Below, one piece after another: positions 48,401 through 59,171 of a stretch of 64,000 bases of DNA (its first letter is position 1; each line of letters opens with the position of its first letter). The translations under genes were made by a program, and so were the position numbers. Source of the DNA: Przewalskia tangutica (lineage: Eukaryota; Streptophyta; Magnoliopsida; Solanales; Solanaceae); assembly GCA_029844215.1 (NCBI GenBank), contig CM056738.1, positions 63,021,593 through 63,085,592 of the forward strand, in the 5' to 3' direction. The notes under the pieces are model-generated. The model searched no databases. It saw only the letters and a list, made by a program, of their open reading frames with translations, and had not been told where the DNA came from.

Positions 48401-49101
48401 AAGGCAAGTGTAAGGCCTTGATCAAGCCAAGTGCACCCTAACCCCTACTCCACAAAACATGGCACAAGACAAGCCACAAACCCCGGCCAACACAACGCAC
48501 AAAACAACGAACCAATCGCGCCAAAAACCTGAGCCACAAACAATCCCATACGTGAACCAATCGCCCACGGGCGCCCACAAGCCTCGATGTGAGGTGACAC
48601 ATGTCACCCTCCCGTTGGTCCAAAATGTTCGTCTCTCGGAAAAATCCGCAAAATTAAAAAGGACATAGCGGAATTTTCCCTACGAAAGCGTGGAAACGCT
48701 TTCCTTAAAAGCGACTACAGTCAGACTTGTGCCCAAATGTAACCGCCAAGCCACTAGGCGGGGTGACACGTGTCACCCTCCTATTGGCCCTCAAAAACGC
48801 GTCTTTGAAAAATATCCACAATGGCCAAAATCTCAAAACAAAGTGGGCCCTACAAAACCAGTAAATTTCTCCTGGGCCCCACGTGACCATTTCCAAAAAT
48901 AAAATCTCAAAATTCTAATATAATCTATGAAGTCCAAATACCAAATCTGGGAATCCAATTCCCATTAACGAACCTTTTTCTTCACAAATAACCGGAAACT
49001 TTTCCGTCGAAAACTCACATCTTTCTTTCTTTTCAAAATTTTCTGCCGTACTCTCGTACGTACGTCCTCACATACATACCCTGCAACTATGGGGTATAAC
49101 A
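45426..49101 (-). repeat. Element G 5' LTR (right copy)
   Basis: 3676 bp. Minisatellite 46005-46440, conserved block 46997-47057, TATA 48350-48357 (reverse), palindromes 48595-48604 and 48765-48774. Confidence 0.93.
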
Positions 49102-49106
49102 CGCAG

Positions 49107-49886
49107 CCCCCTGAAGGAGGTCAGTACAACAGGTACCAAGTATGTGAAACTGAAAATACTGTAATGAATTCATAATAGCATATATATAAAGCAGGAGACA
49201 TGTATGATAGCCAAACTACAGTACACAACATATACGCAGCCGTGTCAAGTCAGGGACTCACGCCCTCTAAGTCATCACTCAAATATAACCATAGGTCTCA
49301 TGCCCATAATATCAATCGTGCCCGTGGAATTCCTTCCTCACTGCCGGCAGTCTATGATATAACAACACTAAGGAGTACATATGAATACTAGATCCCACCT
49401 GTATCATAAGAACCGTACGAGGCAAGTACGAAGGCATAGCTACCAGATCCACCCTGCATCCTCAACTGACCGGGGCAAGTACGAACGCCTACGGATCCAC
49501 CGCACCAACAATACTAAAATCGAAATCACGGCCGACGGCAAGTCGCGATAGCCTCTACCAGATCCACCCTGCGTCACATCGCTGACCGGGGCAAGTACGC
49601 AGGCTAACCACCAGATCCACCCTGCATCACACCACTTCGCCCTAACCCTGACCGGGGCAAGTACGAAAGCCAACTACCAGATCCACCCTGCATCACGTCT
49701 CCGACGGCAGTACGAGGGCTAACTACTAGATCCACTGCGTGATGAGACCCCATGGAGAGCTAATCCATGGAATAATACTGTCAACAGGGAAACGAACCCT
49801 CATCATGGCCGCATACCCGTGGAATCCTCCATACTGACGTTACGCCCAAATAGACTCATAATTACATGCTTTTAATTCGAATTGCA
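49107..49886 (-). repeat. Element F LTR, second segment with minisatellite
   Basis: Continues F after G. Positions 49420-49735 hold six or so units with GGGGCAAGTACGAAGGC and CAGATCCACCCTGC, related to E's array. Ends TTGCA (49882-49886), probably the target duplication of H. Confidence 0.85.
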
Positions 49887-50304
49887 TGTTATACCCCGTA
49901 TTTCCAGAGTATGTACGTGAGGGCGTACGTATTAAATTTTTTGCCTTAAGAATTGGCTTTGGTTCGAAATTTGGGCACAAGTGCCGAATAGAGTCGTTTT
50001 CATACGAAACCTTTCCCACGACTTACGTTGGGAAAATTAGGCTATGTCATTTAGTATTTTTGCGGATTTTTCCGAGCGACGGAACATTTTTGGACCAACG
50101 GGAGGGTGACACTTGTCACCCTCATTGGACGGCAAAGAGGAGGCTTGGCCTTGGCCGATTGGCTCCCTCTTTTGTGCCTTGCTTTGTGGCTTGTTTTGTG
50201 GAGTGTTTTGTGGAGTGTTTTGTGGGTGCACTTGGCTTGATCTTGGCCTTACACTTGCCTTACACATGGATGGATCTTGGCCATTGGTTGGCCTTTGCTT
50301 GGCC

Positions 50305-50312
50305 TATAAATA
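50305..50312 (+). promoter_or_regulatory. TATA box TATAAATA (H 5' LTR)
   Basis: About 420 bases into the LTR, followed by GCTCCCC, at the same place as in C, D, G and I. Confidence 0.6.
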
Positions 50313-52451
50313 GCTCCCCTTTGTGAAGACTTTCTTCATCCACAAATTGTTCTAAGTGATAAATCCCTTCCCCTCCCTCTTGTAGACTCTCGTCCAAGAG
50401 CTCCTCTCCCCCTCTTTTGTGAGCTAGCCGAGAGCCTCCCCCTCCCCCCTTAGCCGAGGGGTACACCCCCCCCTCTAGTGGTGCTAGCCGTGGGGTACCC
50501 CCCCCCCTAGCCTAGTTACTTTCGTATAATACCCCTTGTTGTGGTATAGAAATACTCTCCTAGTATTGTTATAATGCCCAAAAATACCTTGGCCTTATAC
50601 CTTGTTATATTCCAAAAGTTACCTCTATACGTAGAGCAGAAATACTACCTTTTAGTCTCAAACCGAAACCCTAAGGAAAATCTTCATTGTTGGTTGAAGT
50701 TTTGTAGTATAAGTTGGTTAGAACTTCTAAGGGTTGTTTGGAGCGGATTGGAGCACTCGGAGTAGGAGCTAAGCGTTGCTCAGGATCGACTTTATACTTG
50801 GATAATTTTGGGCTTATCGAGGTAAACGCTACTGTCCTTCTATTGTAATTGGAAATTACATGTTTGAATATATAGTTGAAGTATACTATATGTAGAACTA
50901 TACTTAGTACTGTGGCAATGTCTTTTGACTTAAGCCTGAAGAATTAAGAACTGAACTGAACTGTATTACAGTAGACTTGTGTAGTATTACTGTGTAGTAG
51001 AATTGTACACGTCCGGTTAGGCGTGTAAAACCCCCCCCCCTGGTTGGCTTGGTAGCCGGCCTCGATAGAGAAGGAGATTTGCGCTGTGGCGGGGAGGTCG
51101 CTGAATTTTCTGTAGATTATGGAACGTTGAGATCTAGATGTTAATAAGCGCCTTGTGGCCTTATAGGTTGAAGTACTACGTGTGGAGTGATCCACTTGGC
51201 TTAAGGAGTAGCCGGCGGTTTGAGGTACTTGGAGCGTTTTGCTATTAGTCGACAATCGTCGCGAGGTATGTGAACCTCTTCCTATCTCTTCTAGCATGAT
51301 ATGTGTGAACTATGTAGTACGGTAGACGTACATGTGTTAACTGTGTTTGATTGTTCTTAAAACATAAAGTGTTATAACGGCTTTATGGGAAGTTGGTTAT
51401 AACAGCTTTATGTAGGTAAGAAAATTCTTTGTGGTTTTAAAAAGGTAACTGATGTGAATTATAACTGGCTAGTTATAATAAAGAACTTGATGTATTTCAA
51501 AAGATTTATAAATCGTTTTGGAAGGGAGAGTAACACTTGGTTTTAAAGGTTTTAAAAAGAGTTATACTAGCTTTATGGGGAGTTAGGTATAATGTCTTAA
51601 GAGAGGTAAAGAAAATGGTTTACTGATGTTAGAAGTTAAGAGACTTGATCTTATAAGATAAGAGACTTAACTTATTTGTTTTAATGTGAATGTTTGTGTG
51701 AAACCTCATTCGTGAGTAATGAGTACTTGGTTTATTTAAAGGGATAATGTTTCTTGATTTGAAATCGAATGAATGTATCGACAGACCAACGCGGCGTTAA
51801 TAAAGGAAAATGTATTGAAAAATGATGAATTGTATTAAAACCGAGAAACCTCCATCTGCATAGAAACTAAGATGAGACAAAATGATATACATTTTCTAGA
51901 TCATGGTCGTAATAAGAATGTTGTAAAGAAGAATAACCTACTCTCACGTGAGACATATATTACTCAATTGTTCTAAAAAGGAATCAAGTGATTAAGTTTG
52001 GGAACTATGAAACCATTTGAAAATGAGAAGCTTGAGTAATTGAAACTAGGCAAACTGGAACTTAGGAAAAGAATGTTGTTACTTGATTTTTAAAAGGGAA
52101 TGTGGGTTGGTCATTCTAATACTACGGGTATCGGGTGACTTTTATAAGTAATGGATCTCTTTTAAAAGAATTTAACGTATGTAGTACTTTGGGGTTAAAA
52201 ACCCGGACTTTGGCATAAAATGAAAGTACTTTGAGTTGTGTGAAACTTGCCTATGCTTGTTGTGAAACTTACTGCTTGTTGTTGTGAAACTTGCCTATGC
52301 TTGTGATGATAGCCTTTCTGTGCAAGTGTGGTATTCGTGTTACCGCTCTCGATAGAGGCGGTGACTTGTTGATAACTTACTTGGACGTGCTGGCAGTGAT
52401 GGAGAATTCCACGGGTATGTTTCCATTTTGATTACTGTCTTGTTGTTGATA

Positions 52452-52740
52452 TCACATGGACATGTCTACACCGATGCAGTATTCCGGGGGCATGCGGCCA
52501 TGCGGCCGGGTTGATTACCCGATAGATGGTTATTACTGCAACATGGGCGTTCACACCGACGCGAGATTCCGGCATGTGGCCATGCGGCGGTTGACCACCC
52601 AAGATATTGTTATTGAGGTTACATGGGCATGTCTACACCGATGCGATTCGGTACGTGGCCATGCGGCCTTGTTATTATTGTTGCATCATGGACATGTCTA
52701 CACCGAGGCAGTATTCCGGGGGCATGCGGCCATGATGCGA
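52452..52740 (+). repeat. Minisatellite of C type (H LTR)
   Basis: Four degenerate units with ACATGGACATGTCTACACCG and GGGGGCATGCGGCCATG; reverse complement of C's unit. Confidence 0.88.
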
Positions 52741-53329
52741 ACATGATGGATGTTATGGGCGTGAGACCCATAGTTATATTTGAGTGGTGACTTTGAGGGC
52801 GTGAGTCCCTGACTTGACTGTTTTTATGTTGCGTACTGTATTTTGGTTATCATACATGTCTCCTGCTTTTTAAGCTATTGTGATTTCATTCTGATTTGTG
52901 ATTTCACATACTTGGTACTGTTATCGACCTCTCGGGGCCGCGTTCATGCCGCAGTAGAGGTACATCGGCCGTGGATCCGCTCTTAGGATCTCGCCAAAGA
53001 TTTTGGGAAGCTCGCTTTCTCGAGGCTTATCTTTTGGTATGTGTTCCACGAGTTGTAGGTTCTTGTACATTCGTGGGTATGGCGGCCTGTCCGTCAGTCG
53101 TTGTAAATCTTAGAGGTCTGTAGAATCATGTGGCGGGGTTGTAAAAGGATTAAACTGTTCGGGTTTTATGTATATACTGAAGGCAACTGTTTTGGTTGGC
53201 CTGTTTATTTATTATATCTCTTGTTTCATGATTCATGTTTTATTTTCCGCTGGTTTTCTCTGTTGTTGTATCACTATGGTGCCCGGGGTAAGGCACCGGT
53301 AACGGGCCCGGGTTCGGGGCGTTACAAAG

Positions 53330-53341
53330 TGGTATCAGAGC
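53330..53341 (+). other. Primer binding site TGGTATCAGAGC, element H
   Basis: Intact initiator-Met match. Element I is inserted only seven bases further on. Confidence 0.9.
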
Positions 53342-53676
53342 AGTTAGTTGTTATACCCCGTAGTTCCAGGGTATGTATGCGAGGACGTACGTACGAGAAT
53401 ATGACAGAAAGATTGGAAAGGAAGAAAGAGGTGATTTTTCCACGGAAAAGTTTCCGGTTTTTGTGAAGGAAAAAGGTTCGTTAATGGGAATTGGATTCCC
53501 AGATTTGGTATTTGGACTTCATAGATTATATTAGAATTTTGAGATTTTATTTTCGGAAATGGTCACGTGGGGCCCACGGGAGAAATTTACGGTTTTGTGG
53601 GGCCCGCTTTGTTTTTGAGATTTCCGGTATTTTGGATATTTTCGGAAGACGAAATATTCTGGGCGAATCGGGGGGC

Positions 53677-53686
53677 GACACGTGTC
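53677..53686. promoter_or_regulatory. G-box palindrome GACACGTGTC (I 5' LTR)
   Basis: Inside GGGGGCGACACGTGTCACCCCC-like arms, about 370 bases before the TATA box. Right copy 59490-59499. Confidence 0.55.
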
Positions 53687-54054
53687 ACCCCCATGTGGCA
53701 CCCTTGGCCGATTTTACCTTTGTGCACAACACCCGGTTGGAGTCGTTTTTCGACGAAACGTTTTGCGTAGCTTGCGAAGGGAATATTCCGGCTATGTCGT
53801 TTTGTATTTTTGCGGATTTTTCCGAGCGACGGAACATTTTGGACCAACGAGAGGGCGGCACTTGGCACCCTCTCATTGGTGGGCAAGGTGGGCGGCACAT
53901 GGGACGATTGGGAGATAGGGTTGGGCAAGATATTTGTGTAGATATTTGTGAGGGTTTTAAGGAGTAGGGTCTAGGGTGCACTTGGCTTGATCTTGGCCTT
54001 ACACTTGTGTAGCACTTGGCTAGATCTTGGCCATTGGTTGGCCTTTGGCTTTGC

Positions 54055-54062
54055 TATAAATA
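54055..54062 (+). promoter_or_regulatory. TATA box TATAAATA (I 5' LTR)
   Basis: Preceded by TTTGC and followed by CCCCTCC. Right copy 59866-59873. Confidence 0.6.
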
Positions 54063-56020
54063 CCCCTCCTGAAGACTTATTCATTCACTCCTCACTTTAT
54101 CTAAGTCTTGAAAGCCTCTCCTCCCTCTTGTTGGCTCGTCCAATTCCCCACCACCTTTGTGAGGCCTTGAACCGAGAGTTCCCCCTCCCTTGTCAAGGCC
54201 CTTTGGCCGAGAAACCCCCCCCCCCTATCTTGGAGTGTTTTCGTGAGGTACCCCTCCCCCCCCCCCTTGGTAGAAGTTGTCTTCCAAGTATTGTTATAAT
54301 GCCCAAAATACCTTAGCCTTGTACCTTGTAGTATTCCAAAGATACCTCTATACGTAGAGCCCGGAAATACTACCTTTTGTCCCTTTGGTCTCAAACCGAA
54401 ACCCTAAGGAAATCTTCATTGTTTGATTGAAGTATTTAGGTAGAAGTTGGTTAGAACTTCTAAGGGTTGTTTGGAGCGGGATGGAGCACCCGGAGTTGGA
54501 GCTAAACGTTGCTAAGGATCGACATTTAACTTGGATAATTATGGGCTTATCGAGGTAATTATCTTGTCCCTCTATTGGTAATTGGAATTTACATGTTGTT
54601 GAATATATAGTTGAAGTATACTATATATAGAACTAAGCTTAGTACTGCGGCAATGTCTTTTGACTTAAGCCTGAAGAATAAAGAAAAGAACTGAACTGTA
54701 TTTACATAGGACTGTATTGCAGTAGACTTGTGTAGTATTACTGAGTAGAATTGTACACGTCCGGTTAGACGTGTAAACCCCCCCCCCTGGTTGGCTAGGT
54801 AGCCGGCCTCGATAGAGGAGGAGATTTACGCTGTTGCGGGGGGGGGAGGTGCTGCCGAATTTTCTGTAGAGAAATGGAACCTTGTGTTTTGAGGTTAATA
54901 GAAGTTGTGGCCTTTTTAGGTGAAAGTACTAAGAGTAGCGTATTCTACTCGAGGAGTGGAAAGGGCTAGCAAGGTTGTAGTACTTGGAGCATTTTGCTTA
55001 TTGTCGATAAATCGTCGCGAGGTATGTGAACCTCTTCCTATCTTTTCTAGCATGATTGTTGTGAGCTATGTAGTACGGTAGACGTACATGTGCTAAGTGA
55101 TTTGGTTGGTTTAAAACATAGGGTGTTATAATAGCTTTATGGGAAGTTAGTTATAACGACCTTATGTAAGTGAAAATGGTTTACTGATGTTAGAAGTTAA
55201 GAGACTTGATCTTATAAGATAAGAGACTTAACTTATTTGTTTTAATGTGGATGTTGTGTGAAACCTCATTCGTGAGTAATGAGTACTTGGTTTTTAAAGG
55301 GATAATGTTTCTTGATTTGGGAATCGAATGTGTATCGACAGGACCAACTGCGGCGTTAATAAAGGAAAATGTATTGAATAATGATGTGTTGTATTAAAAC
55401 CGAGAAACCTCCATCTGCATAGAAGCTAAGATGAGACAAAATGATATTACATTTTCTAGATCATGGTCTTGTAATAAGATCGTTATAAACAAGAATAAAC
55501 TACTCACATATATGACATATGTTACTCAATTGTTCTAAAAAGGAATCAAGTGATTAAGTTTGGGAACTATGAAACCATTTGAAAATGAGAAGCTTGAGTA
55601 ATTGAAACTAGGCAACCGGAACTTAGGAAAAGAATGTTGTTACTTGATTTTGAAAAGGAAGATGGGTTGGTCATTCTAATACTACGTATCGGGTGACTTT
55701 TATAAAAGTAATGGATCTCTTTAAAAGAACTTAACGTATGTAGTACTTTGGGGTTAAAAACCCGGACTTTGGCATAAAATGAAAGTACTTTGAGTTGGGT
55801 GAAACTTGCCTATGCTTGTTGTTGTTAAACTTGCCTATGCTTGTTGTTGTGAAACTTGCCTATGCTTGTGATGATAGCCTTTATTGTACAAGCGTTGTGT
55901 TTCACGGTTACCGCTCTCGATGAGGTCGGTTGGTAGTTGAGAACTTACTTGGACGTGCCGGCAGTGACGGAGAAATTCCACGGGTACGTTCCTGTTGATA
56001 GTATTATTGTTGTTAATCGC

Positions 56021-56360
56021 TTTGGACATACTGACACGATGCGTAGCGCACGGGTATGCGTCCATTTGGGTTAAGGTCTTGTGGTTAATCGCTGTGGATA
56101 TCTCGACACGATGCGTAGCGCGGGTATGTTTCCATTTTGATTCTGGCCTTGTGATTTCGATTTGGACATACTGACACGATGCGTAGCGCACGGGTATGCG
56201 TCCATTTGGAATGCTTTCCTATTGTTTCCATTTGGACATACTGACACGATGCGTAGCGCACGGGTATGCGTCCATTTGGAAAGTTGTCTTATTGTTTCCC
56301 TTTTGGACATACTGACACGATGCGTAGCGCACGGGTATGCTTCCATTTGGATTGCTGTCT
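56021..56360 (+). repeat. ~70-bp minisatellite (I 5' LTR)
   Basis: Five units starting TTTGGACATACTGACACGAT at about 56021, 56092, 56161, 56231 and 56302, each with GCGTAGCGCACGGGTATGCG. The 3' LTR copy spans about 61815-62140. Same unit family as G and the end of E's array. Confidence 0.93.
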
Positions 56361-56974
56361 TGTTGTTATCATATCATCGACTGCCGGCAGTGAGGAAGGT
56401 ATTCCACGGGCATGATTGATGTTGTGGGCGTGAGACCCTGACTTGATATAACTGTTATATGTGGTGTGCTGTAGTTTGGCTATCATACATGTCTCCTGCT
56501 TTGTATAGACTGTTATGATTTCATTTACAGCATTGTACAGTTTCACATACTTGGTACCTGTTGTACTGACCTCCTTCGGGGGGCTGCGTTCATGCCGCAG
56601 GTAGAGGTACATCGGTCGTGGATCCTCGCTCATAGGATCACCGTTCAGCGCATTGGGAAGCTCCGTTTCTCCGGAGGCTTATCTTTTGGTATGTGTTCCC
56701 TGAGTTGTAGGTTCTTGTACATTGAGGGTATGGCGGGCCTGTCCGTCATAGTCGTTGTAAATCTTAGAGTGCAGTAATCTTGTGGCGGGGTTGTAAAAGG
56801 ATTAAACTGCTCGAGTTTTATGTTTTTACCGAAGGCAAGCGCTTTAGTTGCTTTGTTTATTTATTATATCTCTTGTTTAATGACTCATGTTTTATGTTCC
56901 GCTGATTTTCTCGATGTATGTATCGCTAGGTGCGGTAAGGCACGACCACGCCCGATTTTCGGGGTGTGACATAG

Positions 56975-56986
56975 TGGTATCGAGCG
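56975..56986 (+). other. Primer binding site, element I
   Basis: TGGTATCGAGCG, again lacking A at both CAG positions relative to the functional consensus. Confidence 0.73.
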
Positions 56987-57030
56987 ATTAATCCTCGGAA
57001 AGTGTCTACGAACCGTGTACAGTAGAGTCT

Positions 57031-57065
57031 TGATTATCGGTGTGTTGTGCACCACGTCTATAATC
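57031..57065 (+). other. Leader stem-loop with GUGCAC loop, element I
   Basis: TGATTAT ... GGUGUG UUGUGCAC CACGUC ... ATAATC. The inner stem keeps all six pairs using two G-U pairs. It ends 110 bases before the gag ATG. Confidence 0.74.
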
Positions 57066-57174
57066 GAGAGGCTATAAGACATTTAGGATTAGTTTCCATT
57101 TCTTCTCATTACGAGATCGTGCCTTAGAGTCGTGTTGTGAGTTGGACCCTCCGGCGTATCTCGTTTTACCGATT

Positions 57175-58367
57175 ATGCCTCCGCAGGCAACGAGCCCGAA
57201 GGGCAAGGCAGCCGAGGAGGCGCTAGTGAGATCTGAGGAGTTCGGCGCGAGCGGTCGACACGAGCAAGCTTCCGACGGCGAGTTTCGCGCCGCCAAAGAC
57301 CAGCGAAGTTTAAAGCGCGGCAGCGGGCCGAGACTACAATACACGAGCCTCCATCCCGATGCGGAGCGGGAGATGGGTCCTGAGAGATGGCCCGATTATT
57401 GGCGGTCGTGGCGGATATGAGATAAATGGACGCAGCAGCCTCGATTCCAGAGCACGATGGTTCACCCCGAGCAGATAGTTTGAGGCTACGGACTTTCGAG
57501 TTGTAGCCGCGAGTTTTACGGTCGAGGCACGAGGATGATCCGCAGGAGTTCATCCGGCGATTCTGGATCACGCGGTGATCAAGGCTTGAGAGACCGAGTG
57601 CGTGACCTTTAGTTCGCATCGGTGCGTGATACCGCGATCGATTGGTTTGATTCATGGAGCTTTCGGGAGAGCATGCACTCCAGCGGTATGGGATGAGTTT
57701 TCGGGCTTTCTCACGCACTTCTTGCCTCGCGGATGAGGAGGGCACGCGGTAAATGATTTTTGTTCTTGAGGCAGAGGCGCCTTTGTCGAGTACAATGTCG
57801 AGTTCGATTCTTTGGCTCGATATGTACTGCGCTAGTTGCGATATGGAGGATAGGGTGCATCGCTACGTCACCGGGCTAGATGATTATATGGCTGAGTCTT
57901 GTGCGGGTGTTTCTCTTCAGCCGGGCATGGACATTGCCCGCATGCAGGCTCATGCACTAGGATGTGAGGCACGGAGGGGTCGAAGGAATGACCTGGATCA
58001 GTAGAAGAGGGCCAGGACAACAGGGTCCTTTGGTGACTTTCGAGGCGGACCGCCTCGGCCGAGCTAGTTATATACCCCCACGGTCTGCAGTGGTCCTCCA
58101 CCGTCTTGAGATGCAGTCGGGCTCGAGGTTCAGATTTTCGAGAGCGCAGGGGTGTTAACCAGCTGAAGCCACCCCTACCTCGTTGTGACCGTTGTGGTAG
58201 ACTCCATTTTGGAGAGTGTCGTGCTAGATTGGGAGTTTGTTTTGCATGACAGCAGGCCATTTTGCGGAACTGTCAGACCAAGGAAGCGCGGATGTTACGA
58301 CTCACCTTCGAGATTGTGGGCTGGTTCATCACCTTCTACATGCATACTGCGGCAGGCCTATGATTAG
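57175..58367 (+). pseudogene. gag: gag, broken, element I
   Basis: ATG at 57175 (MPPQATSPKGKAAEEALVRS); this start aligns with the gag starts of C, D, G and H. The first frame closes at 57420. Later pieces include DRVHRYVTGLDDYMAESCAG (in 57753-58004) and CDRCGRLHFGEC followed by CFA then a stop (58185-58250), where the second knuckle is broken by a frame change. Stop TAG at 58365-58367. About 1.19 kb overall, like G. Comparison with G shows most gaps at CTG, CAG and CCG sites. Confidence 0.86.
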
Positions 58368-59139
58368 AGTGGAGCGGTAGCTTCAGGTATATCCTTAACC
58401 CTCTAGAGTTTTGGTATGCTTGTTATGATGATCTCATTATTGTGTGCTATGTACGGATAGCATTGTGATATGTGTGAGTTAGAATACATGGTTAGTTGGA
58501 AGGTTACGTATGGGGCATGGTAAGTGTGAACCTTAGACTATTTCACGACTGAGACCTTAGAGGTAAGGTCGTCTTGAGTATAAGATTCGTTTTATGTTTG
58601 ACCTTTATAAGGGTGAGTAGTATACGTAGGATTTATATGTGTGATGAGTCCGTGGGTAGTGTGAGATGGAAGTGGTAGCTTTCATGATGTGAATTAGTAA
58701 GATTGTTCCGGATCGGGGAACAAGAGTTTGGCGCGGTTGGGGGTCGGGTTGAGGACCATTTGCGGGTCAACCCATAACCCGGTTTAGGTGGGGTCGGTTC
58801 TGGGTGGTCCCACCGGTGGTAGGGTCACGAGGATGCTAGGCCCAAGTTTGTATGACCATCGTATGAGTTTGTGGATGTGTTCGACCAGAATCGTTCGTGA
58901 ATGCCGGGAATGGCCTTAGGGGATATTACGGCTAGTAAGATGACCAAGTTTGGAGGTGGTGACTCCAAGGTTTTGGGAAGCAGGCGATGACTGAAGTGTG
59001 GTGCGTATACTAGAAGAGTTCAAGTGTTCGAGAAGGGCACGACGAGTAAGGAAGGAGGAAAGCGTGTGTTATTTCGTGGCGAGATGTGGCGTGGGCAATT
59101 TTGTTGCAAGATGCTTCTTCGATATCCGTCTTGAGAAGG
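58368..59139 (+). other. Post-gag spacer, element I
   Basis: Follows gag with CCCTCTAGAGTTTTGGTATGC and contains a GGTCGGGTTGAGG-rich part near 58740-58810. Homologous to the spacers of C and G. No coding motif seen. Confidence 0.6.
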
Positions 59140-59171
59140 AACATTCGGACGAATGTTTCTAAGGAGGAGAA
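59140..59171 (+). other. PPT-adjacent hairpin and polypurine tract, element I
   Basis: AACATTCG (59140) and CGAATGTT (59150) with a short GA loop, then AAGGAGGAGAA up to the 3' LTR. Confidence 0.87.

Larger units (their letters stand above)
39514..49101 (-). mobile_element. Element G: gag-only LTR retrotransposon with the best-preserved gag
   Basis: Complete, 9588 bp, reversed, flanked by CGCAG at 39509-39513 and 49102-49106. LTRs of 3671 and 3676 bp are near-identical. Internal 43185-45425 (2241 bp) has primer site, leader hairpin, gag, spacer and purine tract, with no pol motif seen. TR-GAG layout. Confidence 0.94.
39104..49886 (-). mobile_element. Element F: LTR fragment split by G, then by H
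   Basis: Visible as 39104-39513 and 49107-49886. Reverse-strand LTR end GGGGCTGGGTCATGACA, distinct from the other families. The left flank CTCGT (39099-39103) is the expected duplication. The two pieces join across G's CGCAG duplication (GGCATGAACGCAG to CCCCCTGAAGG). The remainder is beyond H, outside the window. Confidence 0.85.
49887..53326 (+). repeat. Element H 5' LTR
   Basis: Ends GGGGCGTTACA. Palindrome variant GACACTTGTC (50108-50117) with long flanking arms, TATA TATAAATA (50305-50312), CATAAAG module (51363-51412), conserved block (51848-51906), minisatellite of C type (52452-52740), hairpin-rich end (52930-53326). No gene. Confidence 0.92.
53349..56971 (+). repeat. Element I 5' LTR
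   Basis: Starts TGTTATACCCCGTAGTTCC, ends GGGGTGTGACA. Palindrome 53677-53686, TATA 54055-54062, conserved block 55407-55467, minisatellite 56021-56360, hairpin-rich end 56570-56971. Confidence 0.93.

Noticed and set aside
53491..53967. 158-codon plus-strand ORF in the I LTR
   Set aside because: Lies upstream of the TATA box in U3, differs in the other LTR copy (59377-59742), and resembles no known protein.
57173..57745. 190-codon minus-strand ORF
   Set aside because: Antisense shadow of element I gag, which is on the plus strand and has the recognisable motifs.
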